NCBI RefSeq assembly: GCF_030169785.1
Contig: NZ_CP125854.1
Span: forward strand, 2,976,001-3,040,000
Source of the DNA: Bdellovibrio sp. 22V
GTDB taxonomy: Bacteria; Bdellovibrionota; Bdellovibrionia; Bdellovibrionales; Bdellovibrionaceae
Direction of reading: 5' to 3'
Length of the DNA: 64,000 nucleotides
Part shown: one piece after another, positions 9,141-18,872 of the stretch
Position numbering within the stretch: position 1 is the first letter of the stretch
How the letters are laid out: each line of letters opens with the position of its first letter
Program-made: the position numbers and the translations under genes
The notes under the pieces: model-generated
What the model was told of the DNA's origin: nothing
Databases searched by the model: none
What the model saw: only the letters and a program-made list of their open reading frames with translations

Positions 9141-9548
9141 TTAGAGTTTATGGGCCATCACTGCGAGAGAAAGATTTCCCGCTGTTCTGCCTTTGGAGTT
9201 CATGCCGAATTCCATCTCTTGATTCTCGGGAGCGAAGACTTGGGCGCGCTCCGTGATCTTGCTCTGCCCTCTCACACGTTTTGTGACGACGACATCCATA
9301 TAAAGACCGTCTTTTTTGTTCACGTGAGATTTTTTTGAATAAACTTCGACCAACGTTTCCGTTTGTCCGTCATCAGAGAACTGACTGACAAAACTCTTTT
9401 TGCCGGATTTCGCCACTGTGTTGATTGAAATAGGAGATTGGCCTTTAAGACCAACACGCATATTCACCTTGTAAGCAGGTGTTGCCGCGAAAGAAGAAAT
9501 AGAAAATAAAACGGATGCCGTTACTGCGCTGAAAAAACTTTTTGTCAT
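9141..9548 (-). CDS. Small exported protein of unknown function
   Basis: I place the start at the ATG at 9548, with AAGGA about 11 nt upstream; the frame is open for another 65 codons but that stretch is unlike a protein start and overlaps the divergent gene. The 135-residue product has a signal peptide (MTKSFFSAVTASVLFSISSF, then AA). The mature part is rich in Lys, Ser and Val with alternating hydrophobic residues, suggesting a small beta-sandwich or lipocalin-like fold (YKVNMRVGLKGQSPISINT). It has no cysteines. I do not recognise a family. It is divergently oriented to the solute-binding protein gene. Confidence 0.7.
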   Translation of the reverse strand: MTKSFFSAVTASVLFSISSFAATPAYKVNMRVGLKGQSPISINTVAKSGKKSFVSQFSDDGQTETLVEVYSKKSHVNKKDGLYMDVVVTKRVRGQSKITERAQVFAPENQEMEFGMNSKGRTAGNLSLAVMAHKL

Positions 9549-9665
9549 ATCGAACACGTCCTTGTGATCTCTGTTTTCATAGTGACAAGGAATTACACAC
9601 GTATCAAGAGGAATATTCTGGCTTCCTTGTTTTTTTGCCACTACTCTTTTAGAAAAGGAGCTCTC

Positions 9666-10478
9666 TTGATTTGCGCAAAAATCGCCTTGGCATTGCTTCT
9701 TGTTTTCTTCGCAACCGACACTTTCGCGAAAGAAGAAATCCATCTTTCCACAGGCGATTGGTCCCCGTACATTTCAGAATCCTTAGAGCATCAAGGCTTG
9801 ATCGCGCAACTGGCCCGCGAAGCCTTCGCTAACGCCGGCATCACCATGGATCTCGGTTTTTTTCCGTGGGTGCGCGCCACGGAACTTTCTAAGGCCGGGA
9901 CTACGGACGGGACGATCGCTTTTGTACGCCTTAAAGAACGTGAAAAGTTTTACTACTACAGCGACGTGCTTTATACCGGCCAATATGTCTTTTTTCATTT
10001 AAAGTCGCGTCCCTTGAAGTGGAATAACATCAGCGATCTGAAAAACATCACCATTGCCGCCACTCGCGGATATGGCGGAATGGGTGAGGAGTTTATTCAA
10101 GCAGAGCAAAAAGGAATTATTAAAGTTTTAAGGCTGACCTCGGATAAGCAGAGTTTCAACATGCTTCTTAGCCAACGTGTCGATGCCGTGCCGAGCGACT
10201 TGGAAGTGGGATACGTGTATTTGCGCAAACTTTACGGTAAAGACGCGGAAAAATTCACGCACAACTCGCGCGCCATTCAAAAAGCAGAGTATCATCTGGT
10301 CATATCCAAAAAAGCCAAAAACGGACCGGCTCTTATTGAGAAATTCAATGCCGGACTTAAAAAACTTCATAAGTCGGGACGCTACAAAGAAATCGTCAGA
10401 GAATGGCACGACAAACCGATTTATCGTCAGGCTCTACCCGCAAGCTATCTTGAACAAGCCGAACGCAATCAACACTAA
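9666..10478 (+). CDS. Extracellular solute-binding protein, family 3
   Basis: The start is the TTG at 9666, with AAGGAG at 9655-9660; this yields a proper signal peptide (LICAKIALALLLVFFATDTF, then AKEE). The 270-residue protein has the two-lobe SBP_bac_3 layout of polar-amino-acid receptors (EIHLSTGDWSPYI, YSDVLYTGQYVFF, NITIAATRGYGGMGEEF, then the closing helix VDAVPSDLEVGYVYLRKL). No permease or ATPase gene is beside it, so it could be a stand-alone periplasmic binding protein, as found in many Bdellovibrio loci, instead of a part of a local transporter. Its TAA directly abuts the stop codon of the convergent RCC1-repeat gene, with no spacer. The ligand is unknown. Confidence 0.85.
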   Translation: MICAKIALALLLVFFATDTFAKEEIHLSTGDWSPYISESLEHQGLIAQLAREAFANAGITMDLGFFPWVRATELSKAGTTDGTIAFVRLKEREKFYYYSDVLYTGQYVFFHLKSRPLKWNNISDLKNITIAATRGYGGMGEEFIQAEQKGIIKVLRLTSDKQSFNMLLSQRVDAVPSDLEVGYVYLRKLYGKDAEKFTHNSRAIQKAEYHLVISKKAKNGPALIEKFNAGLKKLHKSGRYKEIVREWHDKPIYRQALPASYLEQAERNQH

Positions 10479-13088
10479 CTATTCTCCGATGAGCAAAAGA
10501 TCCTCAAGGACTTTACTTGAACCATATTTGATATGATTGTCGGTGCCGGCCTGCCCGTCTCTGTTGCGACCCCAACACTTAAGCTCATCCCCATCCAAAA
10601 TGGCGCAGACATGCTGAGCAACAGCAAGACTTTGCACCGTGCGACCCGCCCCCAGACTCACCTCTGTAAGAGGCGTCATAGAAGCCGCCGTTCCTCCGCG
10701 AGAGACTGTGTCTTCATAGCCGAGCTGACCATCGGAATTTCGGCCCCAGCATTTCATTTGGTCGTTATCGAGAATCACACACGTGGCGTACCATCCCATC
10801 TTAACCGCTTTCGCCGTTCTTCCGGCGCCGAGATTCACAGTCGTCAAGCCTGCCATCGAGCCCGCCACATTCCCACGATGTGTGAAGTTGCCATAACCGA
10901 GTTGGCCATCTGTGTTTTCTCCCCAGCATTTGAGATCGCCGGTATCAAGCAAAACGCATGTCGAATGCAATCCTGCGGCGATAGCAAGAGCAGTTCTGCC
11001 CGCTCCTATATTGACCTCTGCAAGAGTCGCCATAGAACCCACGCTGTTTCCTTTGTTTGCGGTCGAATCCGTTCCCAGATTTCCATACCAACCATAACCC
11101 CAGCACTTCACGCCGTTGGTATCCAGAATCACGCACGTGTGCATCGCACCCGCTGCAATGGCTTTTGCCGTTCGCCCCGCACCTAAATTCACATAAGCCA
11201 GTGTCGCCATTGAACCCGCGACGTTTCCTTTGTTTGTGGTTGAGTCGTAGCCAAGTTCACCGTTGAGGTTCGAGCCCCAGCATTTCACTTGATCATTATC
11301 TAATATGGCACACGTGTGCCCCGTGCCTACTGCGAGGCTTTTTGCAGTTCGTCCCGCTCCAAGATTGACATACCCCAGTCCTGCCATCGAGCCCGCCGTG
11401 TTTCCTTTCGCTGTCGTACTGTCATAACCTAATTGTCCCGAACCATTCGAACCCCAGCACTTGACTTGATCATTATCGAGAATCGCGCACGTGTAACCTC
11501 CCGCGAGGACCACGGCTTTCGCTGTTCGGCCTGCGCCTAAATTGACCGGGGCTAAGGCCGCGATACTGCCTGCGGTGCCTCCGCGCGCGACCGTGTCGTC
11601 ATAGCCCAATTGCCCTGCGGTATTGCTGCCCCAACATTTAAGATCCCCAGAAGACAGAATGGCGCAAGTGTGGTTAACGCCTGTAACGACTTGAGCGACA
11701 GCACCCACCCCGACCGGCGGCAAATCTGCGAGATTAGCGTCAACGGCAGCGAAGTTGTGGGAAATTTCTTGTCCCAGTTTTCCGTGAGTATTGTCGCCCC
11801 AACATTTAAGAACGTCGGTGTCTAAAACGGCGCAAGAATAAGAATTCCCCAAAGAGAGCGACTTCGCAGTTCGCCCACTGCCAAGATTCACCGTCGGCAA
11901 AGCGGCCATCGAGCCCGGGGTATTCCCGTATTCTTCCGTGTTGTTGTATCCTAACTGACCGGAGACGTTATTTCCGAAACACTTCACTTGATTGTTATCG
12001 AGAATCACACACGTGTGATAATAACCAGCTTTGATTTCTTTGGCGGTGCGACCGACGCCGAGATTGACGGGCACCAACGCCGCCATGTCGCCGGGATCTC
12101 CGCCGCGATAGTTTTCATCGTCGTAACCGGTTTCTCCGTTATTGCTGTTGCCCCAACATTTCACTTCATTGGTATCTAAAATCACGCAGGTGTGTTCTTC
12201 TGCGAGTGCGACTTGTTGGGCCTTGCGACCAGCGCCGATATTCACGGGACCCAAAGCCGCCATTTGTCCCGGAAGATCACCGATGTTATCCCAACTGTCA
12301 TATCCGAGCTGACCGCTGCCATTATATCCCCAGCACTTTAGATCGTCGTTATCCAGAATGGCACATGTATGCAGACCGCCTGCTGCAATGTATTTTACTT
12401 TTCTACCGGCCCCGACATTCACGATCGCGAGGGTCGCCATCTCGTTTGCGTCATCGCCCAAGTCGAAGCTGTCGTCAGAACCAAGCTGCCCATCGCCGCC
12501 ATTGCCCCAACATTTTATATCATCCGTATCAAGAATCGCGCAGACGTGATCGTATCCCGCCGTGATCATTTTCGCCGTTCTTCCCGCACCGAGATTCACG
12601 GCGGAAAGAGCCGCCATACTTCCGACCGTGCCGCCTCGATTGGCGATATCGTTTTGTCCTAGCTGTCCCGCCCAATTATCGCCCCAACATTTGACGTCGC
12701 CATTGTCCAAGACCGCACATGTAAAGTAAGAGCCCGTTGCAATATCAATCGCCGTTCGTCCCGCACCTAAATGCACCGGTGCCAGAGAAGAAACCGATCC
12801 CGCCGAGGCTCCGCGCGCGACTTGATCGTCATAACCAAGCTGACCGTAATTATTAGACCCCCAGCATTTTACTTCGCCGGAAAATAGCAGCACGCACGTG
12901 TGATGAAAGCCCGTTGCGACTTTCTGCACGCGACCGCCGATTTGAATTTTTCCTGTCGGGGTTAAAGGCGGAGTGATCGAGCCCAGATCAGGAAGACTGC
13001 CTGTTGGACGAAAAAAATGCGCATCGATATTACAACCACTCAGCAAGAGAACTGCGAAAAATAATTTTAAAAAAGGCTGCCAATTCAT
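10479..13088 (-). CDS. RCC1-repeat lipoprotein (14 blades)
   Basis: An 869-residue lipoprotein: signal peptide with lipobox LLLSGC, Cys at residue 20. From about residue 50 to the end I count 14 RCC1/BLIP-II-type repeats of about 59 residues with the pattern GRTAK-I-AG-HTCAILD-D-VKCWG-N--GQLGYD---GSMA-L--VNLGA. Each repeat carries two Cys (TCAIL and KCWG), which fits export and one disulfide per blade. RCC1 repeats form seven-bladed propellers; repeat 7 is degenerate and repeat 8 restarts like repeat 1, so two stacked seven-blade propellers are likely. A GGAG ribosome binding site precedes the start. Role unknown; surface binding or adhesion is a guess from the fold. The near-identical repeats will be prone to recombination. 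Confidence 0.88.
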   Translation of the reverse strand: MNWQPFLKLFFAVLLLSGCNIDAHFFRPTGSLPDLGSITPPLTPTGKIQIGGRVQKVATGFHHTCVLLFSGEVKCWGSNNYGQLGYDDQVARGASAGSVSSLAPVHLGAGRTAIDIATGSYFTCAVLDNGDVKCWGDNWAGQLGQNDIANRGGTVGSMAALSAVNLGAGRTAKMITAGYDHVCAILDTDDIKCWGNGGDGQLGSDDSFDLGDDANEMATLAIVNVGAGRKVKYIAAGGLHTCAILDNDDLKCWGYNGSGQLGYDSWDNIGDLPGQMAALGPVNIGAGRKAQQVALAEEHTCVILDTNEVKCWGNSNNGETGYDDENYRGGDPGDMAALVPVNLGVGRTAKEIKAGYYHTCVILDNNQVKCFGNNVSGQLGYNNTEEYGNTPGSMAALPTVNLGSGRTAKSLSLGNSYSCAVLDTDVLKCWGDNTHGKLGQEISHNFAAVDANLADLPPVGVGAVAQVVTGVNHTCAILSSGDLKCWGSNTAGQLGYDDTVARGGTAGSIAALAPVNLGAGRTAKAVVLAGGYTCAILDNDQVKCWGSNGSGQLGYDSTTAKGNTAGSMAGLGYVNLGAGRTAKSLAVGTGHTCAILDNDQVKCWGSNLNGELGYDSTTNKGNVAGSMATLAYVNLGAGRTAKAIAAGAMHTCVILDTNGVKCWGYGWYGNLGTDSTANKGNSVGSMATLAEVNIGAGRTALAIAAGLHSTCVLLDTGDLKCWGENTDGQLGYGNFTHRGNVAGSMAGLTTVNLGAGRTAKAVKMGWYATCVILDNDQMKCWGRNSDGQLGYEDTVSRGGTAASMTPLTEVSLGAGRTVQSLAVAQHVCAILDGDELKCWGRNRDGQAGTDNHIKYGSSKVLEDLLLIGE

Positions 13089-13307
13089 GAACGCTCCGAC
13101 CGTGTTTACGCAACACTCTTCGGTGTTCCCTACATATTTCTTAGTTTATATCTGATAAGTAATCGAAATTCCCTTTGGGCTTTTCAGGGAACGCTGGCTG
13201 ACGGTCTGGATGTCCTGAAACTTTTCAACCGGAAAAAAATTGCAAAGTGCTTACGGCTCCATTTCGCCGATCTAGGGATCCTCGCGTTTTCGTGGTATTT
13301 CTATGTC

Positions 13308-14075
13308 ATGAATTTTCTTGTTCTTCTCTTTGTTTTGCTGACTTCCAATAGCGCTTTCGCGGGCGAAGTCATTGACCACGTATTCACCTCGGGTGGTTAT
13401 ACGTACAAAGCGACGATTATGGACAGCTTCCCTTATCCGTTTGTGACCGTTACAAGTGACAAAGTTCTTTTAATCACACACAACTCCACGTACTGGGATC
13501 GCGAACAGATCACCTGGAGAGGAACGGCAAAGCTGGCGGCTTTTTTCCGCCAACAAAATTTTTCTTTATTTTATTTAGCCGATATTCAAGACCGAGCGCA
13601 TATCGCTAAAGAAAATTACCTGCCTGTGCCGATCGCAGCGAATGAAGTCTATCCGTTTCAGGGCGACACGCACAGAATTATTATGCAAGGCCGACACGTG
13701 GTTATTGCGGGAGGAAACTTTACAGTTTGCGCCTGTCAGACGACGCGTTCGGTGATTGCCCTCGCACAAACGCAAGATTTGAACGTTCATTTAGCCATGG
13801 ATGCCATCTATGAAGGCGTCGGCGGCCAAACGCTGACGCTTAAAGAAATCTCGGACAAGCTTAACGACGAACAGTTTTTGCAGTATTTAAAGCAAGATTA
13901 CTTCAATCCAGATTTTCTGCCTTGTCCTGAAGCCCTTTTAACGACGAACCGGACGTTTAAGTACAGAATCTATCGCCACGACAAATTTCTCGGCGAGGTT
14001 GGCAACGGAACGACTTCGGTTCATCTTTATTTTGCTGACAGCGAGGCTGTTGTTCAAAGGCTTGCATCCTACTAA
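13308..14075 (+). CDS. Exported protein of unknown function, possible isochorismatase-like fold
   Basis: A 255-residue protein with a signal peptide (MNFLVLLFVLLTSNSAFA, then GEV). The mature part alternates strands and helices. A segment near residues 135-165 (VVIAGGNFTVCACQTTRSVI, then VHLAMDAIYEG) resembles the isochorismatase-hydrolase pattern where a Cys follows a central strand and a DA pair follows the next strand. The similarity is weak, and the usual Asp and Lys of the triad are not obvious to me, so this is only a fold suggestion. Three Cys lie in CACQ and LPCPEA. No strong ribosome binding site is visible. It is convergent with the large fibre gene, 12 bp away. Confidence 0.65.
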   Translation: MNFLVLLFVLLTSNSAFAGEVIDHVFTSGGYTYKATIMDSFPYPFVTVTSDKVLLITHNSTYWDREQITWRGTAKLAAFFRQQNFSLFYLADIQDRAHIAKENYLPVPIAANEVYPFQGDTHRIIMQGRHVVIAGGNFTVCACQTTRSVIALAQTQDLNVHLAMDAIYEGVGGQTLTLKEISDKLNDEQFLQYLKQDYFNPDFLPCPEALLTTNRTFKYRIYRHDKFLGEVGNGTTSVHLYFADSEAVVQRLASY

Positions 14076-14087
14076 TATTTGCCGCTG

Positions 14088-17000
14088 CTATTTTTGATAA
14101 ACAGCCTTCTCCAGACGATCCAGGCGCGATTTGATTTCTGCAAGTTCTTTCTCTTTTTGAGCCTTCTCATTTTCGAGCATTTGGATGCGCTGATCTTTTT
14201 CTGCCACGGTGGATTTTAACTGTGTTATTTCAGCGTATAAAGCCTTGAGAGCCGAGACAAAGGGCGCCACCAAGTGAGAGTAGTTCACCGATTTCATCCC
14301 GTGGGCGTCGGTGTCGACAAGCTCTGGATAAATCTTCTCAATTTCTTGCGCGATAAATCCCAATTGCAGACGCTCGCCGTGTTCGGGGTTTTTCCAGTGG
14401 TAGCTGACACCTTCGACTTGCAATAGCTTATTCAACTCTTGCTGAGGCGACAGAGATGCGATGTCTCGCTTTAAACGAACGTCAGAAGAGTCGGTGATAC
14501 CAAACGCCCGCAGCGTGCCGTTCACATCCAGCCTATAACCCGGAGCTGTTGTGCCAATGCCGACATTACCTAAGGTATTGACGTGAATTCTTGGCGAGTT
14601 GTTTGTCCAAAGTTCTAAGACACCGTCCGAAACCCAGTCCAGTCCCGTGTCGTTATCACCAATTGTCAGCGCAAGAGAAGGTGTTGTCGAACCCCACCCG
14701 GAAGTATCGTACACATAAAGTTTGTCCTTGATGAAAGTGTTACCCTCAACGTGGAGTTTCGTATTTGGATTTGTCGTCCCGAGACCCACATTTCCGCCGA
14801 AATAACTTTTCGTGCTTCCATCCGCATAAATCGCGAAGTTATTCGTGGCCTTCGTCAGGTTTTGTATAAAGAGTCCGTATTGATTTGTGGGAGTTCCCGT
14901 TCCTCCGCCGTTTTCCGCGTAGTAACCGTAGGCATTCGTGAGCGTCTGCCCCGCGCTGCTGTCTACCCTCGCCCAATGCGACATGGCCTCTGTTGTTGTT
15001 CCACCGGCTGCTCCGCCTACGATAAGCGATTGGACTCCCACCGTTTTGGCAAGCGTGCCACTTGTATGACTGGGGTAAACGTTAGCGCGAATGCCGGCTT
15101 TCCAGTTCGCACTGTTTTGCGTGAAATAGGTCTGTGTCAGCAACCCGTATTCTTCCCCTGCATTATTCACATTGAAGTTCTTGTAAACATGCAGCGGATA
15201 GGTTGGCGACGTTGTTCCAATACCGATATTTCCGTCGTCATTGATCGTCATACGCACAGCACTGTTGGTTGTGCCATTAGGGATCGTCGAAAAGTGCATC
15301 GCGCCCCCTTGCGCCGTGGTCGAGTGATCTTCCGTCGCAAGCACTTGTATATTGTTTGTAGGAGGCGTGATCGAATTGGCGTCGACGAATGAAATCATTC
15401 CAAGACTTGCGCCATTACTCACGGTGCCGGATCTCATTGTCTGAAAAACAGGCGCGGTCGCGCTCGATGTAGCTGTCGTGTTATAAAAAGTGGTGCCGAC
15501 AGCATTAAAGCGAGCCACAAAAGTTCCACTGGCAGAGATACCGACCTGCCCCGCCGTGGGTGAGTAAATTCCCGTCGTTGTGCTGCCAGAGAAGGCCAAC
15601 GATGGAGCCGTGTTCGTTCCATTCGGCATTAAAATCTGTCCGGTGCCGATATGCAAAGTGGAACTCGGTGAGCTCGTACCAATACCCACATATCCTGAAC
15701 CAGAAATGCGCATGCGCTCACTCACGGTCGTGGTGTTGTCAGTCCGAGTAGAAAAAGAAATGTTGGTGCCAAATCCGCTGGCGCCGCCGGTGCCCTCCAA
15801 AGACGACATGATATAAGCATCCCCGCCTGTCGTCCCAGGAGACACGTTATTTAAAGACGTAAACTGAATGGCTCCGATTCTATCCCCACTGGCTGCCGTT
15901 GGCTGATCTCCTCCCAAACGAAGAACACCATGGGATTGATTTGAGTTGCCACCCGTTCCCGTGATACCGACATAACGAGAAAATGAGTTGGATGTTTTTC
16001 CCAGCGTAGGGCTATTCGTACCGATAGCGATGTTACCATTCGTATCGACGGTCATTCGCGTGGTTCCGGCAGTTTCAAAGCTAAGATTAAAAGCGTCATT
16101 CGTTCCGAGGATTGTTGCGCCTCCAAAACTATTACCGCCATTCGTAAAAAATCCCAGCGAGGTATTACTGGAACATCCCATCACTCCGGAAGCATCGAAA
16201 GTGATAAGCTCACCCAAAGCACAATTAAATACGGTGACGGCAGAACCCGTTCCATTGCTTGCAAGAAGGCGGTTTGCCGTTAAAGATGTCACACCCGTTC
16301 CGCCTTTGCTGACTGGCACCGTGGGCAGTTGTGACGTCGCGATAGTTCCGCTGATATCACTAAAACCTAAAAGAGCATTCACCCAGTTTGTGCCGTCGTA
16401 TCTCAGCGTCTGACCTGCAGCATAAGCGACAGGCGCCACTGTTTTGCCTTTGATTTTATCGACACTTGTTGTGCTTGAAGTTCCGCTGACGTCTCCACTA
16501 AACGTAGAGGCCGTACCTAACTTATCATTGAAAGTATTCCAGTCCGTCGAAGTTAAAAGCCCTGTCGTAGAGGTGTTTGCTGTTGGAATCGCAACATTGC
16601 TTGCCGCCGTCAAACGCCCTTGCGCATCGACGGTGAAGGTTGGGACTTGCGTGGCTGAACCGTAAGAGCCCGCCGTCACTGAAGTGTTCGCCAAAGAAAT
16701 CGTTCCCGTCGTCGTCACAGGTCCGCCGGTAAGTCCCGTTCCGGTTGCAACACTCGTCACTGTTCCACCGCTTCCGTTAGCGGAAGCAATCACATCCCAA
16801 GAAGTTCCATTGTCGCGATAGATTTTTAAAGTGTCCGACGCGACATAAAGACGTCCCGCAGTACCGGCGCTTCCTTTCGTCGCATCGGTGCCGGATTTAA
16901 TGCTCGGTGTTCCCCCGGTATTTTGAACGGCGTCGGTGACTCCGTAACCACTGAGAGTCGTTGGTTTTCCCGTTGTGATTTTACTCCAATCCAACGCCGG

Positions 17001-18758
17001 AATGTCCGTGGCAGACAAAGTCGTTCCCGAGGTCACTCGGCCTTGCGCATCTGTTGTCACTTTCGTGTAGGTTCCCGCCGTGCCCGTGTTCTTAAGACTG
17101 ACGGCTCCAGTTCCTGAGATCGTCGCATCCCCACTGAAGGACGACGGAGCATACTGAGTTCCATTGTAAATTAAAACTTGCCCTGTCGTGGGCGCCGTTG
17201 CGCTCACCGCGGTGCCTTTGATTTTGTCTACGCTTGTCGCATTGTAAGTTCCGGAAATATCACCGCTGAAAGAAGTCGCTGTGCCAAGTTTGTTATTAAA
17301 AGTATTCCAATCCGCGGAAGTAAGTAAACCCGTCGTGGCAGTATTAGCCGTTGGAACCGCAACATTGCTTGCCGCTGTCAAACGCCCTTGTGCATCGACC
17401 GTGAAACTTGGAACTTGCGTGCCCGAGCCGTAAGAACCTGCCGTCACTGAAGTGTTCGCCAAGGAAATCGTTCCCGTCGTCGTCACAGGTCCACCGGTAA
17501 GTCCCGTGCCGGTTGCAACACTCGTCACTGTTCCGCCAGCATTGCTGTCATTCGCAGGCGCCCACTTAGTTCCGTCATATTTAAGAATCTGCCCGGATGT
17601 CAGCCCTGTCGTATCAACGGTGACACCTTTGATTTTATTTACAGTGACCGCGCCAATCGTTCCACTCACGTCACCTGCGACCGACACATTGATCGCCTGA
17701 CATAAAAACGAACCGGAGACGGAATTCCAATAAGGCGTTTCATAGACCGCACAGTTCGCCCCACCTACTGCAGAATTAAAGGCCGATACCGTAAGGTAGT
17801 TGCTCAAAGTCGAATTCAGATTCGTCACATCACTCATGGCAATTGCGGAGCCCACCCATTGTGTGCCGTCATACTTTAAGAAATGACCATTCGACGGAGC
17901 TGCGGAAGAAACAGCCACACCTTGGATTTTAGCGACCGAAGGGTTCGGATAAGTGCCGCTCAGATCTCCACCAGCACCGCCTGTGGGAGGACGAGCGTCG
18001 CTGAATCGGGCATCATCCCCTGCAGCCACTGTTCCCGCTGTCGTACCAACATGTAAAGTTAAAGCCGGAGTGGATGTCCCATTCACCACGCTAAGATAAG
18101 AATTCGTCGACGTCACCGAAGTGACCGTACCTCCGCTGGCGCCGCTGACGGGAGCACACGCCAACGTCGTTCCATTCCAACTCAGAAATTCATTTGTCGC
18201 ACAAGTCGGAATTCCCGCTTTCAACAAAAAATCACTGGCGATATTCGTTCCCAATTTTTGCGATGAAAGCGCATAAGCAGAGTACGGAACGGAACGAATC
18301 ATATTGTCGGGAGAAATCAATCTCCATCCGTTGCCGTCGTGAAACTGCGCTCGCAATAATCGTCCGTCCGAACTCACGGGAGTGTAAGTGCTCGTCCCAT
18401 CCGCACAAGTATAACCAGCGCAAGCGCCGCAATTAAAAGTCTTGGAGTTATTAAAAGCCTCAAGAATATTCGTGCTTCCACTCAATGGATAATTAACAGT
18501 TCCCTTGCCAATCGGAACGTCAAACACCCCTTTGGAGTTTGCCATGTTGATGCCGGTAACTTGCTCTTGAAAAACCACGCACTGGCCCGAGGGATCGGTA
18601 ATCTGAAAAATAAAACTGACGTTGGAATATTCAAGCGGGTTTCCGTCGGATTTTAAAATACGCCCTTGATAAGTCAAAGACCCTGGCGACGCGAACAAAG
18701 CGCTCGACCAGAGAATCATAAAACTGATCCAAGAGACGTACCGACAAAAGAGTGTCAT
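14088..18758 (-). CDS. Large trimeric fibre protein with C-terminal S74 chaperone domain (prey-adhesin type)
   Basis: 1556 residues. A signal peptide (ending SSALFA, residue 23) is followed by a head domain (24-185, [31 protein letters not shown]). A very long Gly/Ser/Thr/Asn-rich shaft of repeated modules follows ([62 protein letters not shown]). The C-terminal intramolecular chaperone domain (about 1420-1556) carries the Ser1425/Lys1430 dyad in SDVRLK, spaced as in phage endosialidase tailspikes, and ends in a coiled coil. This matches the mosaic adhesive trimer fibres described in Bdellovibrio. It is probably exported, trimeric and prey-binding; the ligand is unknown. A sigma-28-type promoter ends 7 nt before the ATG, and there is no Shine-Dalgarno sequence. 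Confidence 0.88.
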   Translation of the reverse strand: MTLFCRYVSWISFMILWSSALFASPGSLTYQGRILKSDGNPLEYSNVSFIFQITDPSGQCVVFQEQVTGINMANSKGVFDVPIGKGTVNYPLSGSTNILEAFNNSKTFNCGACAGYTCADGTSTYTPVSSDGRLLRAQFHDGNGWRLISPDNMIRSVPYSAYALSSQKLGTNIASDFLLKAGIPTCATNEFLSWNGTTLACAPVSGASGGTVTSVTSTNSYLSVVNGTSTPALTLHVGTTAGTVAAGDDARFSDARPPTGGAGGDLSGTYPNPSVAKIQGVAVSSAAPSNGHFLKYDGTQWVGSAIAMSDVTNLNSTLSNYLTVSAFNSAVGGANCAVYETPYWNSVSGSFLCQAINVSVAGDVSGTIGAVTVNKIKGVTVDTTGLTSGQILKYDGTKWAPANDSNAGGTVTSVATGTGLTGGPVTTTGTISLANTSVTAGSYGSGTQVPSFTVDAQGRLTAASNVAVPTANTATTGLLTSADWNTFNNKLGTATSFSGDISGTYNATSVDKIKGTAVSATAPTTGQVLIYNGTQYAPSSFSGDATISGTGAVSLKNTGTAGTYTKVTTDAQGRVTSGTTLSATDIPALDWSKITTGKPTTLSGYGVTDAVQNTGGTPSIKSGTDATKGSAGTAGRLYVASDTLKIYRDNGTSWDVIASANGSGGTVTSVATGTGLTGGPVTTTGTISLANTSVTAGSYGSATQVPTFTVDAQGRLTAASNVAIPTANTSTTGLLTSTDWNTFNDKLGTASTFSGDVSGTSSTTSVDKIKGKTVAPVAYAAGQTLRYDGTNWVNALLGFSDISGTIATSQLPTVPVSKGGTGVTSLTANRLLASNGTGSAVTVFNCALGELITFDASGVMGCSSNTSLGFFTNGGNSFGGATILGTNDAFNLSFETAGTTRMTVDTNGNIAIGTNSPTLGKTSNSFSRYVGITGTGGNSNQSHGVLRLGGDQPTAASGDRIGAIQFTSLNNVSPGTTGGDAYIMSSLEGTGGASGFGTNISFSTRTDNTTTVSERMRISGSGYVGIGTSSPSSTLHIGTGQILMPNGTNTAPSLAFSGSTTTGIYSPTAGQVGISASGTFVARFNAVGTTFYNTTATSSATAPVFQTMRSGTVSNGASLGMISFVDANSITPPTNNIQVLATEDHSTTAQGGAMHFSTIPNGTTNSAVRMTINDDGNIGIGTTSPTYPLHVYKNFNVNNAGEEYGLLTQTYFTQNSANWKAGIRANVYPSHTSGTLAKTVGVQSLIVGGAAGGTTTEAMSHWARVDSSAGQTLTNAYGYYAENGGGTGTPTNQYGLFIQNLTKATNNFAIYADGSTKSYFGGNVGLGTTNPNTKLHVEGNTFIKDKLYVYDTSGWGSTTPSLALTIGDNDTGLDWVSDGVLELWTNNSPRIHVNTLGNVGIGTTAPGYRLDVNGTLRAFGITDSSDVRLKRDIASLSPQQELNKLLQVEGVSYHWKNPEHGERLQLGFIAQEIEKIYPELVDTDAHGMKSVNYSHLVAPFVSALKALYAEITQLKSTVAEKDQRIQMLENEKAQKEKELAEIKSRLDRLEKAVYQK
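16551..16763. repeat. Direct repeat copy A inside the fibre gene
   Basis: This ~210-bp block is nearly identical to 17318-17540 in the same orientation. It encodes the module from [14 protein letters not shown] through [14 protein letters not shown] to the TSxDWNTF segment. The differences are scattered single bases. Confidence 0.85.
17318..17540. repeat. Direct repeat copy B inside the fibre gene
   Basis: Second copy of the block at 16551-16763. A shorter relative of the same module ([11 protein letters not shown]) is present in the second fibre gene at about 54.5 kb, which suggests shuffling of cassettes between fibre genes. Confidence 0.85.
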
Positions 18759-18765
18759 AGATTAT

Positions 18766-18792
18766 TTATCGGATTTTTTTGATGATTATTTA
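18766..18792 (-). promoter_or_regulatory. Sigma-28 (FliA)-type promoter of the large fibre gene
   Basis: On the minus strand TAAA (18792-18789), a 15-nt spacer and TCCGATAA (18773-18766) match the sigma-28 consensus TAAA-N15-GCCGATAA at all but one position. The -10 ends 7 nt before the ATG at 18758, so the transcript should begin at or next to the start codon. Confidence 0.75.
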
Positions 18793-18831
18793 ACAGGCCT
18801 ATATAAAACTGCTCGCATTTCTCATGAGTTC

Positions 18832-18862
18832 ATTAATCCGTCTCAGAATGAAACGGATTAAT
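18832..18862. terminator. Inverted repeat after the Asp-box lipoprotein gene
   Basis: ATTAATCCGT and ACGGATTAAT form a perfect 10-bp stem with an 11-nt loop; GTTCAT and ATGAAC extend it outside a 3-nt bulge. It lies between the stop of the Asp-box gene and the fibre promoter. There is no T-run on the minus-strand side, so it may be a weak terminator or a protein-binding site. Confidence 0.45.
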
Positions 18863-18872
18863 TACATGAACT

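Noticed and set aside
9549-9743. N-terminal extension of the 135-residue exported protein
   Set aside because: It would put 65 charged residues before a clear signal peptide and overlaps the divergent gene start.
10479-13088. Regular repeats in DNA that at first look like a CRISPR or satellite array
   Set aside because: The unit is about 177 bp, fully in frame, and encodes RCC1 blades; there are no short identical repeats with unique spacers.
14088-18758. Phage tail-fibre gene as a sign of a prophage
   Set aside because: The protein has a Sec-type signal peptide, and no other phage gene (integrase, terminase, capsid, lysis) is in the window. The fit is better with host fibre proteins.
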